Part shown: in pieces, positions 17,441 through 26,159 of the stretch
How positions within the stretch are numbered: the stretch's first letter is position 1
Layout: every line of letters starts with the position of its first letter
Virus record (IMG/VR): IMGVR_UViG_3300046534_001374
Span: 62,001 to 126,000 of that record
Direction: 5' to 3' (one strand)
Origin: a virus
DNA length: 64,000 nucleotides
Position numbers and translations under genes: made by a program
Notes under the pieces: generated by a model
What the model was told of the DNA's origin: nothing
Databases searched by the model: none
Seen by the model: the letters and a program-made list of their open reading frames with translations, nothing else

Positions 17441-17593
17441 TCAAGCCTCCTCCAAGGCTTTTCTAGATGAGGTATAACGATCTTGGAGTTTGTCATCCAA
17501 GATAGTCTGTAGTATGGCAGAGGCTTTCTCGATGTCTTTACCTTGTGTTGCAGCTACAAACTCTTTAGTTTTTTCGTGTGGTTTATTTTTCAT
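17441..17593 (-). CDS. Small prohead-core-like protein
   Basis: 50 aa from ATG at 17593. The single helix 'TKEFVAATQGKDIEKASAILQTILDDKL' resembles short T4-like prohead core/scaffold proteins (gp67/gp68-style: repeated 'D..KA...F...L..K'). This is a pattern resemblance only. TAATTA occurs 8 nt upstream and includes the stop of the preceding gene, 7 bp away. A longer in-frame start inside that gene is less likely. Confidence 0.4.
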   Translation of the reverse strand: MKNKPHEKTKEFVAATQGKDIEKASAILQTILDDKLQDRYTSSRKALEEA

Positions 17594-17600
17594 TTCTACT

Positions 17601-18227
17601 TTAATTATCGATATCGGTTCGTAAATCAAAAGTCATCCTATCGTAGGCGAAAGAAAAGTCAATGTAAATAACGTCACCTTCCGTATTATTGTCTAGCGGA
17701 TAACCGCCTAGCTTAGTGGGGACCACTCCATGAAAAGTATAAAGACCGATAGGTTTCTTATATTGCCCTAACAAAAATACACTGTAAGTTGTTGAGTAAT
17801 GGTCCTTTTCAAAACCACCGACCACACCCTTTTCGATATCAACTAACATCTGCATCCATTTATAAATCGACCAATAGTTAGACATATTATCATCCATTTT
17901 AAATTGTATGTCAATATCAGGAAAATCATCGTATTTCGTTCCTGCTTCGGTATGGCTACCCACACCGTAAGCAACCTTAGTTGCAGGTATGGAGATGTCG
18001 GGGATTGTTATAGATCTAACACTTAATTCTAGTTTCTCAAGAGAGATCTCTTTGTCTGTGTCTCTGTTGACTCTGTTAAACTTCCTTAAGCATGTCGGTA
18101 AATCTAAGATAGTATCAAACTTGTCGTTATACAAATTATTCAGCTCACTAGTCCCGCCAGCAGATCCAAAAATCTTTGGCGGAAGTGCCTCTGGAGGACA
18201 GGTGGTATTTTTAACAACATCAGACAT
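17601..18227 (-). CDS. gp19-like tail tube or tube-related protein
   Basis: 208 aa. The N-terminal Cys/Pro segment is followed by an alternating beta fold: 'SLEKLELSVRSITIPDISIP', 'DIDIQFKMDDNMSNYWSIYKWM', 'STTYSVFLLGQYKKPIGLYTFHGVVPTKLGG', 'VIYIDFSFAYDRM'. This 'central W helix, then late G-V-x-P-x-x-L-G-x strand' plan is that of gp19/gp54-type tube proteins. A second tube-like gene lies beside the sheath at 55075, so this one may be a tube terminator, a paralogue or a baseplate-tube connector. Confidence 0.5.
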   Translation of the reverse strand: MSDVVKNTTCPPEALPPKIFGSAGGTSELNNLYNDKFDTILDLPTCLRKFNRVNRDTDKEISLEKLELSVRSITIPDISIPATKVAYGVGSHTEAGTKYDDFPDIDIQFKMDDNMSNYWSIYKWMQMLVDIEKGVVGGFEKDHYSTTYSVFLLGQYKKPIGLYTFHGVVPTKLGGYPLDNNTEGDVIYIDFSFAYDRMTFDLRTDIDN

Positions 18228-18267
18228 CGTAATTAATATTTAGTGTAGTGTGTAAATAATTACAGTT

Positions 18268-18930
18268 ATGCGAGACTCCGATATAATGAATGATGCCAAA
18301 GGACGATTCGATAAGTGGTCCGAAATCCATTTACAATATCATGATTTTTTGGATGAGGGATTTGAAGCTACTGATAGCGGTTATGGCAACACAAGTTATG
18401 ATCCATCTATAACGGAATACTATCATACTGGCTGGTATGAGTTGAGCTTCACACTAGAAAAACCTATCCAAAAATTTACTAAAATATTATGGGAATATTT
18501 TCCTTTGGATGAGTCTTACAAAAAAGACAATACGGCGGGTTCCGTGGATTGGTCTCATGATGAAAATACTATAGTGGTGGGTATTTCCTATTTTTCATTC
18601 TCATCTTTTTATACACACAATGATGAAGAAAATGAATTTCAAATTTTCTATAATGTCGCTAAAAATGAAGACTTGGGGGTTATAGCAGATATGCCGGATC
18701 ATATCGTATGGGACAAGGATTCAACCGAAGGTGATATATATTTTGTTAAAAATGACATTGTAGAGTTAAAAACATTTCTTAACGTTTTTAACTCTACTTT
18801 AGAGTTTGGTAATATAGACAGTGGTAAAATCGAGGAATGGGTTGAGGAGGAATATTCTGAAATTGTCCAATTAACTAACTCAAAAGATATCTTGGAAAAC
18901 TTTGGATATTGGGAGGAAGAAAACTATTAA
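18268..18930 (+). CDS. Acidic hypothetical protein
   Basis: 220 aa, not recognised. It is strongly acidic and rich in Tyr/Trp/Phe (WYELSFTLEKPI; YFSFSSFYTHNDEEN), with a final helical, acidic segment. The start at 18268 has a TAATTA start signal 5 nt upstream. It is divergent from the tube-like gene, and the membrane protein at 18939 follows 8 bp after its stop. Confidence 0.5.
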   Translation: MRDSDIMNDAKGRFDKWSEIHLQYHDFLDEGFEATDSGYGNTSYDPSITEYYHTGWYELSFTLEKPIQKFTKILWEYFPLDESYKKDNTAGSVDWSHDENTIVVGISYFSFSSFYTHNDEENEFQIFYNVAKNEDLGVIADMPDHIVWDKDSTEGDIYFVKNDIVELKTFLNVFNSTLEFGNIDSGKIEEWVEEEYSEIVQLTNSKDILENFGYWEEENY

Positions 18931-18938
18931 TTACTAAT

Positions 18939-19268
18939 ATGATTGTTTTGGAATTGTTTGTTTTGTTTCTTTCTTCTCTGGGTATGATAAATATTTTGAT
19001 TTATAGCCCATTGACTGAAGGTATTAGATCTTTCCTTATCAAGATATTCTCTAAATTTGGTAAGGAAAAAGTGGGACACTATTTATCACAGTGTCCCACT
19101 TGTATGGGTTTTTGGGTAGGAGTTATCATGCTCCTTGTGTGGCTGTCCGGTTTAGTGTGGTTTACACTACCATTTTCAATCAGCTTTCTAGGCTATCTTG
19201 GCGGGCTGTATCTGTTTCCGCTACCTGAAAGGCTTGCTCCGAAACAGTTTCAGAAAAACCAGCCTTGA
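18939..19268 (+). CDS. Small membrane protein with Cys pair (DUF1360-like)
   Basis: 109 aa from ATG at 18939. A TAATTA start signal 5 nt upstream supports this start, whereas the longer in-frame start would lie inside the previous gene. There are two hydrophobic stretches (about 1-25 and 60-95), separated by 'VGHYLSQCPTCMGFWVGV', similar to the C-x-x-C-x-x-x-W-G core of DUF1360-like phage membrane proteins. Function unknown. The 3' end overlaps the convergent gene at 19180 by 89 bp. Confidence 0.55.
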   Translation: MIVLELFVLFLSSLGMINILIYSPLTEGIRSFLIKIFSKFGKEKVGHYLSQCPTCMGFWVGVIMLLVWLSGLVWFTLPFSISFLGYLGGLYLFPLPERLAPKQFQKNQP

Positions 19269-19479
19269 TAATATCGACAAACTCTATTTTTTCACCGCCC
19301 TCCAAGTCCATCACAGAAGCACCCACTGCGATATTCATGATATGGATTAGTAATGTAGCTCTAAGAGCTACATCTTCGATCTCCATCAAATTGGATCTAA
19401 CAGAAACACCCATACCATCAAATTCGCCAGTTTCGTCGTCGGTATCCACATTGGCTGATAATAGCGTAAAATTAATCAT
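19180..19479 (-). CDS. Hypothetical protein
   Basis: 99 aa from ATG at 19479, which overlaps the stop of the upstream 59-aa gene (ATGATTAA), so translation is probably coupled. Not recognised. The centre (VALRATLLIHIMNIAVGASV) is hydrophobic but too short and mixed to call a membrane segment. It is third in a minus-strand series starting with gp46. Confidence 0.5.
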   Translation of the reverse strand: MINFTLLSANVDTDDETGEFDGMGVSVRSNLMEIEDVALRATLLIHIMNIAVGASVMDLEGGEKIEFVDIIKAGFSETVSEQAFQVAETDTARQDSLES

Positions 19480-19651
19480 GGTCTTCAGCTTTAGGGATTG
19501 CGACAACCACTTCTTGGATGTCCTTCTTTTCTAAACCAATCTTTTCCCAGTTGATATCACTGATATTGTTTGCGCTTTTTAACACATCCAAACCAGATTC
19601 TCCGACTTGTTTCGTGATCTGCTCTTGTATTCTTTTTACATCTTCTGTCAT
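19472..19651 (-). CDS. Short hypothetical protein downstream of gp46
   Basis: 59 aa. It begins MTEDVKRIQEQITKQVG and ends KAEDHD. Its ATG overlaps the gp46 stop as TAATG, and its own stop overlaps the start of the next gene, giving a tightly coupled three-gene unit. The N-terminal half is amphipathic helix. Function unknown. Confidence 0.55.
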   Translation of the reverse strand: MTEDVKRIQEQITKQVGESGLDVLKSANNISDINWEKIGLEKKDIQEVVVAIPKAEDHD

Positions 19652-21492
19652 TATAGTATTCTACTTTGTCCTTTTTCTTTTACCACGTTAATAATTTTAG
19701 CATCGGGAATATCAAATTGTGTTTTGTGTGTAATGATATACGGGTTCTCTCCGTGCTCTTTTTGCCTTTCGACTAGGATTGCTGATATAGCATCTAAACC
19801 TGATTGGTCAACAGCATAATCAAAAGACTCGTCAATCAGTTTAATATTGAAACTAATCTGATTCTGAATTCTGAGGATATCAGAGAAAGTTAGGAATAAG
19901 GCCATATTGATTCTCCACTTCTCACCGCCCGAGAATGACTCATACTGCATCTCAAGACCTCCTAACGTCTTCATGGAGTATTCCATATGCTCATCAAACA
20001 AAACCTCGCAAGGAGCACCAAGACGCATTAGATACGCATTAAGGCTAGTATTAAACAAGGTGATCAGTTTCGAGAGGATTGAACTTCTCAAACCCTTCTC
20101 GCTGAATACGATTTTTACGTGGTGTAAAACTTCGAGTTCTGTTTCTAGTGTTTCTAATTCGGTTTTAAAGATTTTAATCTTCTTTTCGGTCTCCGAATAA
20201 TCCCTCATCAAGGTTTTCAAAATAGAACTGTCTTCCGGCTTCTTGATATCTTCCAGAGCATTTTTCCTATCCTTCTTAAGGATCTCGATTTCCCTAATCT
20301 TCTTTTCGTAATCAGAAATTTCTTTCTGATTCTTGAAAGCTTTGCTTGTTAGATCCGATCTAGCGTTTTGAACTTTAAATTCTTTCTGTTCGAGTAATTT
20401 GATCTCTTCGTTGAGTTCTTTATAATTCACTCGTTGATCAACGATCAATTCCAAAAGAGTTTCATTCTCATTAACCATTCTTTTACAATCAGCATCGATA
20501 ACATCTCTATCATCTTTGTCAATATCTTTACCACATTCGCCGCAAACCTTAGCTTTAGTCTTTCGTTCTACTTCTCTCTTATTAGTTTCGATAGTTGATA
20601 GGTTAATATCGGCTTCATATTTTATGGTAGAGCGTGATTCTTTCTTTACAGAAACCTTTGTTTGAATCTTAGTTAGTAACTGGGAATATTTATCAGTCTC
20701 CAACGCTAGATCTATCGCCTCGGGCTTATCACCGATAAAAGATTCCATTCTCGAAATTTCTATTTCAAGTCTTCCAAGCTGTTCTTGTTTCTTTTTGGTT
20801 GCATTTTCAAATTCAACCTTAACCGTTTTGATTTGATTCTTGATAATGGGGAGGTGTGGTTCGGAAGAGCTAATTTCGGTCTGCTTCTTACTAACCTTTT
20901 TGCTGACTGTGTTGAATTCTTCTCTTGCCAGTTTCTCGGCTTCTTTGATATATGTGAAATCAAAAATAGTTCCAATGAACTTCTCCCTTTCAGTTTTCAT
21001 CATACTAAAGAAAGAACCTGAGTCTGCTTTGGTTGCCATAGACTGCATGAAGACTTCCTTTTTGATACCTTTCAGTAGAGTGTCGGCAATGTATGCTTGT
21101 GTCGCAGGTGAATTACTTTGGGTTTTATTATCACCGTCTACAGTCAAAGTAAGCTTCGATGGATTAATTGTCCTGTTAATAACGACTGGGATAATTGTGT
21201 CATCTTCCGCAATATCCAACTTCAATTCTACGATACATTTCTTCTTACCTCCACGATTGAATGGGATTGAGTCTTTGGGGAATTTCTTTCTAGAGGTCTC
21301 TCCATACAAAGCATAAACTAAACTGTCAAAGAAGATGGCAGTCTTACCAACTCCATTATTCTGGTCCTCTTGCCCTACAGTTCGGTTTTCACCTCTGATG
21401 AAATAAATACCGTCTTCGAATGTATAACTTACCTTCTCACCACAAGAAAGGAAGTATGAAAGGTCGATTGATTTAAATTTAATTCGTCTCAT
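19651..21492 (-). CDS. 46: gp46-like recombination endonuclease subunit (SbcC/Rad50-type ATPase)
   Basis: 613 aa. It has the SMC/Rad50 layout: Walker A GVGKT at about 47-51, a long coiled coil (about 180-470) interrupted by a zinc-hook CGEC at 317-320, the ABC signature FSGGEKW near 535, and Walker B 'LIDESFDYA'. T4 gp46 forms a nuclease complex with gp47 that resects double-strand ends for recombination-dependent replication. The gp47 homologue is 5 kb away on the other strand, at 26584. The start overlaps the upstream 94-aa gene by 14 bp. Confidence 0.92.
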   Translation of the reverse strand: MRRIKFKSIDLSYFLSCGEKVSYTFEDGIYFIRGENRTVGQEDQNNGVGKTAIFFDSLVYALYGETSRKKFPKDSIPFNRGGKKKCIVELKLDIAEDDTIIPVVINRTINPSKLTLTVDGDNKTQSNSPATQAYIADTLLKGIKKEVFMQSMATKADSGSFFSMMKTEREKFIGTIFDFTYIKEAEKLAREEFNTVSKKVSKKQTEISSSEPHLPIIKNQIKTVKVEFENATKKKQEQLGRLEIEISRMESFIGDKPEAIDLALETDKYSQLLTKIQTKVSVKKESRSTIKYEADINLSTIETNKREVERKTKAKVCGECGKDIDKDDRDVIDADCKRMVNENETLLELIVDQRVNYKELNEEIKLLEQKEFKVQNARSDLTSKAFKNQKEISDYEKKIREIEILKKDRKNALEDIKKPEDSSILKTLMRDYSETEKKIKIFKTELETLETELEVLHHVKIVFSEKGLRSSILSKLITLFNTSLNAYLMRLGAPCEVLFDEHMEYSMKTLGGLEMQYESFSGGEKWRINMALFLTFSDILRIQNQISFNIKLIDESFDYAVDQSGLDAISAILVERQKEHGENPYIITHKTQFDIPDAKIINVVKEKGQSRIL

Positions 21493-21763
21493 ATGATTTA
21501 AAAAATTGGTTAAGTCTTTCGATCTTTGCCTTGGCCTTTCTTCTGAGATATCGATCTAGGGGTTCGAAAATTTCCTCCTCACCATTATCTCTATACTCTC
21601 TCATGTCAGTGTCGGAATCCCATATAGAGTATCCCATAAACATAACAAGGTCAACCATACCGCCAGTTCGGTATTCAAAACATTGATAGTCATCATCATT
21701 GAAGAAATCCATCATGTCGTAATTTAGAGTATGGACCAATTCAATTATTTTTTTAGTTTTCAT
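21479..21763 (-). CDS. Hypothetical protein upstream of gp46
   Basis: 94 aa, not recognised. It is alpha/beta, with acidic aromatic content (MMDFFNDDDYQCFEYR) and a basic helical end (RRKAKAKIERLNQFF). It overlaps gp46 by 14 bp and follows the DUF4406-like gene with a 1 bp gap, so it belongs to the same transcript. Confidence 0.55.
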   Translation of the reverse strand: MKTKKIIELVHTLNYDMMDFFNDDDYQCFEYRTGGMVDLVMFMGYSIWDSDTDMREYRDNGEEEIFEPLDRYLRRKAKAKIERLNQFFKSYETN

Positions 21764-21764
21764 A

Positions 21765-22493
21765 TTATTTTAAATCTTTAAATTTATCAGTTATAGCCTT
21801 TGTGTCTGCCATCAATCTTAAGACACTTTCCCTATCCCAAACTTTTGAATCTTCGAAGTTTCCAATCCCATTCTTCATATCAATACACATCTGATATGTA
21901 TTGAGATATCCAGCAGCATCAACAATATTGTCTCTTTTCACTGAGTGTGTTTCTCTAGCAACTTTCAAAAGGGTCATCATTAGAGCCACGTCTTCGGGGG
22001 TGAGTTTAGAATCGGTTTTGTATTTCATATCGATATACCAATTCCATCCATCTGCAATGTTCTTGAAGTTTTCAGAAGGGTGGCCGTATGCAGATTGTCT
22101 AGCTCCATTGGTAAGCTCTTCAGCTTCGTCCAAGATACTTTTATTTTCCTTTTTTGGGGTCTGTAACGAATTCAAATCTTCGTCTAGAATCTGCATTCCA
22201 AATTCTTTCGCAAGAGCGCGTTCAATTGGCGCACCTCTGGAATTTTCCCAACCTTTCATCATGACTATACAATTACACTTCATTAGTTTTGCAATATCAT
22301 TTTTCATATAATCCTCCCATGAAGGATTCTCGAAATCTAAATCCAACTTGGAAGGGTTGATGATCTCGTATGTAACATTGGGATATTCACTTTTTAGAGT
22401 TTCTGTTACATCCTTTTCTAACTGCAAAAAAGCTTCTTTGTTGTGATTTGGGATACCTGTCATTGGTCCCGAGATATAGTAAACGTTATGCAT
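21765..22493 (-). CDS. DUF4406 plus DUF6378-like nucleotide-metabolism protein
   Basis: 242 aa. Residues 1-105 begin 'VYYISGPMTGIPNHNKEAF' and include 'WENSRGAPIERALAKEFGM', the signature of DUF4406, a nucleoside-deoxyribosyltransferase-like fold. Residues 120-220 begin 'ARQSAYGHPSENFKNIADGW' and continue 'LTPEDVALMMTLLKVARETH', the DUF6378 pattern. This two-domain fusion is frequent in phages; a role in the nucleotide pool is inferred. It lies between the gene at 22494 and the gp46 operon. Confidence 0.7.
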   Translation of the reverse strand: MHNVYYISGPMTGIPNHNKEAFLQLEKDVTETLKSEYPNVTYEIINPSKLDLDFENPSWEDYMKNDIAKLMKCNCIVMMKGWENSRGAPIERALAKEFGMQILDEDLNSLQTPKKENKSILDEAEELTNGARQSAYGHPSENFKNIADGWNWYIDMKYKTDSKLTPEDVALMMTLLKVARETHSVKRDNIVDAAGYLNTYQMCIDMKNGIGNFEDSKVWDRESVLRLMADTKAITDKFKDLK

Positions 22494-22979
22494 CTATCGA
22501 GTTTCGTAAACTTTAGTGAAATCGGTATTGGGCATAAACCATGTATCCTTTACGTCAACCTCGCCATCTTCCTCTAGATTCCACAGAACCCAACCATCGT
22601 TATTAGGGTTGGCGTATTCCATAGGTCCATCCAAAGTGCCCAGTTCAACAGGATTAATTCCAACTTGCTCTGCTTTGATTGGGTTCTTAGTCCAAAGATT
22701 AGAGGACCATTCATCGGGCATGAGACCTTCAAAAGGATTGTGTGAAGTCCATCCTACGGGATTGTGTTCATCGCCAGCAACTAGATGTGCGACTGTGTCT
22801 TTATCGTTAATCTGAACCCAACATCCTTTAAGATGTTCTTGTTTATTTCCTTCTCCCCAAGAAGTTGATTTGTCTAAGGAAATAGGGTCTGCGCACCAAA
22901 ACATCATTTTTGGTTCGTCTGTTTTTTTGTAGTAGGTTTTCATTTTTAGTTCTTCTGGTTTTCTGTAGTAGGTCTCCAT
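22494..22979 (-). CDS. Hypothetical protein with N-terminal peptide duplication
   Basis: 161 aa from ATG at 22979. The first 24 residues are a near-duplicate pair (METYYRKPEELK / MKTYYKKTDEPK), matching a short DNA duplication. The rest is Trp/Asn/Asp-rich and beta-like, with no recognised motif. It is the first gene of the minus-strand series leading to gp46. It starts next to the 345-bp divergent intergenic region. Confidence 0.5.
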   Translation of the reverse strand: METYYRKPEELKMKTYYKKTDEPKMMFWCADPISLDKSTSWGEGNKQEHLKGCWVQINDKDTVAHLVAGDEHNPVGWTSHNPFEGLMPDEWSSNLWTKNPIKAEQVGINPVELGTLDGPMEYANPNNDGWVLWNLEEDGEVDVKDTWFMPNTDFTKVYETR

Positions 22980-23324
22980 AAATTTGAAGTTACCATACGA
23001 ATTCCTCAAAACAACCCCTAAAATGAAAATAATCGAAAATGTGGAAAACCTCAAAATTTCCCCGCACCTAAATATAATATATGTTTTATATAAGATTAAT
23101 ACGGTTTTAAATGAAGTTGTTATAGTATTATGTGTTCCGCCAGAGGCGGTTATATTATTAATATTATATTAAAACCGTTTTTATTCTTTATTTAATCCAG
23201 ATTCTAAGAATATTTAATATCTAGGTAAAAATTTTTCAAGCCATAAAATGAAAAAAGATGAAAAAAGATTTTTATTTGCTTTGAAAAGTTGAATTCGCTT
23301 AGGCATTATGCTATAATCCTTCAT
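22980..23324 (+). other. Divergent intergenic region with inverted repeat
   Basis: 345 bp, very AT-rich, between the minus-strand gp46 series and the plus-strand replication block. It contains a 10-bp inverted repeat (ACGGTTTTAA at 23101-23110 with TTAAAACCGT at 23169-23178) that encloses a GC hairpin CCGCC-AGA-GGCGG (23137-23149). The right stem is followed by a T-rich tract. The right edge holds a sigma70-like promoter. A possible 49-codon ORF inside is unsupported. An origin, operator or terminator role is open. Confidence 0.5.
23289..23317 (+). promoter_or_regulatory. Sigma70-like promoter, apparently leaderless
   Basis: TTGAAT, a 17-bp spacer, and a perfect TATAAT at 23312-23317. ATG follows 7 nt after the -10 element, where transcription should begin. 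It drives the first gene of the plus-strand replication block. Confidence 0.7.
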
Positions 23325-23816
23325 ATGAGTGAGGGTCAATACGATGTTTTTGATAAAATGATTACAAAAATCAAAAGCCGCAATGCTAAAAAAATAGCAC
23401 AGGATTATTTTGATGATTGGGAACGGGATGCATCGGTAGACCAGCTAACATTAATGGTTAAATTAGAGGAGGTTTCTTTGATTGCACATAAATGGTCAAA
23501 GAGAAATTTTGACCAAAAAATGTATTTGTATGAACTTGGTAGAATGAGAGAAACTGTTTTTCAAAAACTTAAAAAAATCAAACAACATTCAGGAGATATT
23601 TTAGATAAAAGTAGATTTGGAACACTGTCAGAGGATGCTCCAGCTTGGGGTTATGCGTTAAAGAAGGAACAACCTCTTATAGATATTGATAATAGCATTG
23701 CAGAGAATGTGTTGTTGTCTGAGTTTATTCAGGAATATGTAAACTTTGCAAAATTCACATTGATGAAGTCTTGTAGTAGTATTGTTGAACTTAAAAAAGT
23801 CGAAGCCCTAACATAA
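23325..23816 (+). CDS. Hypothetical helical protein at head of replication block
   Basis: 163 aa from ATG at 23325; an upstream non-ATG start would lie within the promoter. Not recognised. Mostly helical, Lys/Glu-rich, with a central 'EVSLIAHKWSKRNFDQKMYLYELGRMRETVF'. It ends with TAATG overlapping the UvsW start, so the two are translated together. Confidence 0.55.
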   Translation: MSEGQYDVFDKMITKIKSRNAKKIAQDYFDDWERDASVDQLTLMVKLEEVSLIAHKWSKRNFDQKMYLYELGRMRETVFQKLKKIKQHSGDILDKSRFGTLSEDAPAWGYALKKEQPLIDIDNSIAENVLLSEFIQEYVNFAKFTLMKSCSSIVELKKVEALT

Positions 23817-25309
23817 TGCTGGAATTTCAAATAAATATTGATCTTGATGAAGAAGGCAACGGTGTTCTTGAAAGCACTCATTTCGAAATCATTAGGAATA
23901 AATTTTCATGGGCAAACCCAGAGTATAGATTTGCTCCGAAATGGAGAAAGAATCAGCTTATGAAAAAATGTTATGCAATCGACACAAACGGAAAATTCCC
24001 AATCGGATTACTGAATGAGATTTATGATTTCACAAAAGCATTCATACCACACCTAAACAAAAATCAATTTATTGTTAGCTCCAGAGCTAGGTATTTTTAT
24101 GAACCCTCGTTCTTATTACCAACGAAATACGAACTCCACCAATTTGATGGTTGGGAATATCGCGATATCCAGTTGAAAGCTTTAGATCGAGTATTCGTAA
24201 GAGGTAGAGGTATCGTTAAGGTTGGAACTAGTGGAGGGAAAGGGTTAATCATGGCTTCCATTTGTAGGACTATTTTGAACTACAACCCTTGCCAGACTAT
24301 TGCCATTTTGGTTCCGACACATTTGGTTGGGAAAACCTACGATGAATTTATTGACGAATTTAAATTCACCACGGAGCAAGTTTCCCAATGGACCGCTAAA
24401 GGGAAAGAAGATTTCACTACACCGATAATCATTGTTGGATCAAATCTTTCAGTTGCCCGTGCAGAGAAGTTTCACCAACACATCGGAAACCGAAATCTTT
24501 TTTTAATTGATGAATGTCACATAATAAAGGATTCCAGTAAAATAACGCAACTGGTTAAATCGGTCAAGACTAACAATATTATTGGGTTTACCGGAACTCT
24601 ACCACCAGAACCACAAGACCTTTATTCTGTTTTAGGAAATATTGGTAAAGTTGTTTGCAACGTAGAGTCCTCTGAACTCAGGGATAAAGGTTTGAAGGCA
24701 CGTTCCAAGGTTTACTCTACATGTTTCACAGGGTGCTCCTACAAGCCCGTAAAGGAGTATGTAGATGAAGAAGGTAGCGAGAAGATTTACACAGACACTC
24801 AAATGTTCACGAATGAGATGGAATACCTTTTGAGATCTCCAGAAAGAACAGATTATATTTGTCGCTGGGTTTTAAAAGTATGCACCGGAAATACCATGAT
24901 TCCGGTTGATCGTGATTTTCATGAAGAGATTTTAAAAGAAAGGCTTGAAAATTGCGGAAGAAAGGTTATCGTCATAAATGGAGACACCCCAGAAGAAGAA
25001 AGAACCAAGGCATACTCCGATATGGAGAATGAGGAAGGGACTATTCTAATTGTCAAAACAGGAGTAATGAGAGAAGGAATTTCAATTAAGAATTTGAGCT
25101 TTATGGTTGGGTTCTTTGCGCAGAAATCATTTATCAGGATAATCCAACTACTCGGTCGAATCGAAAGATTAGGCGGAAATGAGGTTCCGATCTTTTTTGA
25201 TTTCTATGACACCACATATTTCAGTAAGAAACACTACACCGAGAGGAAGTCTTTCTATAAAAAGGACAAAACACCAGTTGTCGAAAAAAGGGTGAAACTT
25301 AACTATTAA
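23816..25309 (+). CDS. uvsW: UvsW-like DNA/RNA helicase
   Basis: 497 aa. Superfamily 2 motifs: motif I GTSGGKG at 137-143, DECH box at 232-235, motif III 'GFTGTLPP', and motif VI 'QLLGRIERLG' near 445. T4 UvsW (503 aa) unwinds R-loops and branched recombination intermediates and ends origin-dependent replication. Unusually, the residue after the motif I lysine is Gly (codons GGA GGG AAA GGG) rather than Ser/Thr. Next comes the gp55-like sigma factor, 4 bp away. Confidence 0.85.
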   Translation: MLEFQINIDLDEEGNGVLESTHFEIIRNKFSWANPEYRFAPKWRKNQLMKKCYAIDTNGKFPIGLLNEIYDFTKAFIPHLNKNQFIVSSRARYFYEPSFLLPTKYELHQFDGWEYRDIQLKALDRVFVRGRGIVKVGTSGGKGLIMASICRTILNYNPCQTIAILVPTHLVGKTYDEFIDEFKFTTEQVSQWTAKGKEDFTTPIIIVGSNLSVARAEKFHQHIGNRNLFLIDECHIIKDSSKITQLVKSVKTNNIIGFTGTLPPEPQDLYSVLGNIGKVVCNVESSELRDKGLKARSKVYSTCFTGCSYKPVKEYVDEEGSEKIYTDTQMFTNEMEYLLRSPERTDYICRWVLKVCTGNTMIPVDRDFHEEILKERLENCGRKVIVINGDTPEEERTKAYSDMENEEGTILIVKTGVMREGISIKNLSFMVGFFAQKSFIRIIQLLGRIERLGGNEVPIFFDFYDTTYFSKKHYTERKSFYKKDKTPVVEKRVKLNY

Positions 25310-25313
25310 TTTT

Positions 25314-26159
25314 ATGAGTAAGAAAAACGAGAAACATTATGTAATCAAGGAAGACCTTTGGCAGGAGATTAAGGAATTTTATGATTCCGAAGGGGCTATG
25401 GGCAACACATTAGGTGTTGTGATTGACAATATTGCCAACAAAATTATGACTAGTCAAAACTTCAGCGGATATCCTTATAAGCAAGAGATGATCAGTGATG
25501 CTGTTTTGAGGATGGTTACAACGTTATCAGAACGTAAATTTAAACTATGGAGTGACGCCAAATGTAAGAAAATCCAATATAGGTCTTTCGTAGGCTACAA
25601 GGTTGACGGTGAGGTTGATCTTGAAAAGGGCGAGGTTTTACAAGTTAATTCTTTTAATATCTTCGAAAATATTGAATCCCATGAACCTAAAAATAAGGTT
25701 GCGAAAAAAATTAAAGATGTATCAATATTTGATATTGACGCCGAACATTTTTTCCATGAAGATATTAAAGGAGTTGTCAAGAAAACCCCTTGTTGGAAAA
25801 AGAATAGAGTCGCAAAGGGGGTTAGTATTGTTAAAACTGGCGATCCTAATGATTTTTTGGAAATCCACACATATATCGAATCTGACAAGAAAGTTAATGG
25901 CCGAAACCTTTACGTTGTCGGTGACATGTATGATAAAGGAGGTAAGGTAGTTAGGCAGAAAAGTAATGCCTTTGGTTATCTATCTCAAATTGCGAAACAC
26001 GAAGCAGTCACTAGAATTAAAAAAGAAAAGAAAAACACCGACGCAATTCGAACACACCAAGAAGATGAAATGGTTTCGTTTCAGTCTGAGAATTGCGAGA
26101 TGACTCCGCAAAGAATTTTTGACGACAGTTACGAAAGTTACGATAGCAACAATGAGTAA
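25314..26159 (+). CDS. 55: gp55-like late sigma factor with internal insertion
   Basis: 281 aa; T4 gp55 is 185 aa. Residues 38-75 ('NIANKIMTSQNFSGYPYKQEMISDAVLRM') and 217-242 ('KSNAFGYLSQIAKHEAVTRIKKEKK') correspond to the two halves of the sigma region 2-like domain that recognises the late -10 element. About 140 residues are inserted between them, including a Gly/Lys-rich beta segment. gp55 works with the sliding clamp to transcribe late genes. The C-terminus is acidic. The next gene starts inside its 3' end (ATGAGTAA). Confidence 0.7.
   Translation: MSKKNEKHYVIKEDLWQEIKEFYDSEGAMGNTLGVVIDNIANKIMTSQNFSGYPYKQEMISDAVLRMVTTLSERKFKLWSDAKCKKIQYRSFVGYKVDGEVDLEKGEVLQVNSFNIFENIESHEPKNKVAKKIKDVSIFDIDAEHFFHEDIKGVVKKTPCWKKNRVAKGVSIVKTGDPNDFLEIHTYIESDKKVNGRNLYVVGDMYDKGGKVVRQKSNAFGYLSQIAKHEAVTRIKKEKKNTDAIRTHQEDEMVSFQSENCEMTPQRIFDDSYESYDSNNE

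Noticed and set aside
23023-23172. 49-codon ORF in the divergent intergenic region
   Set aside because: It runs through the inverted repeat and GC hairpin, has no start signal, and its hydrophobic C-terminus simply follows from AT-rich sequence.
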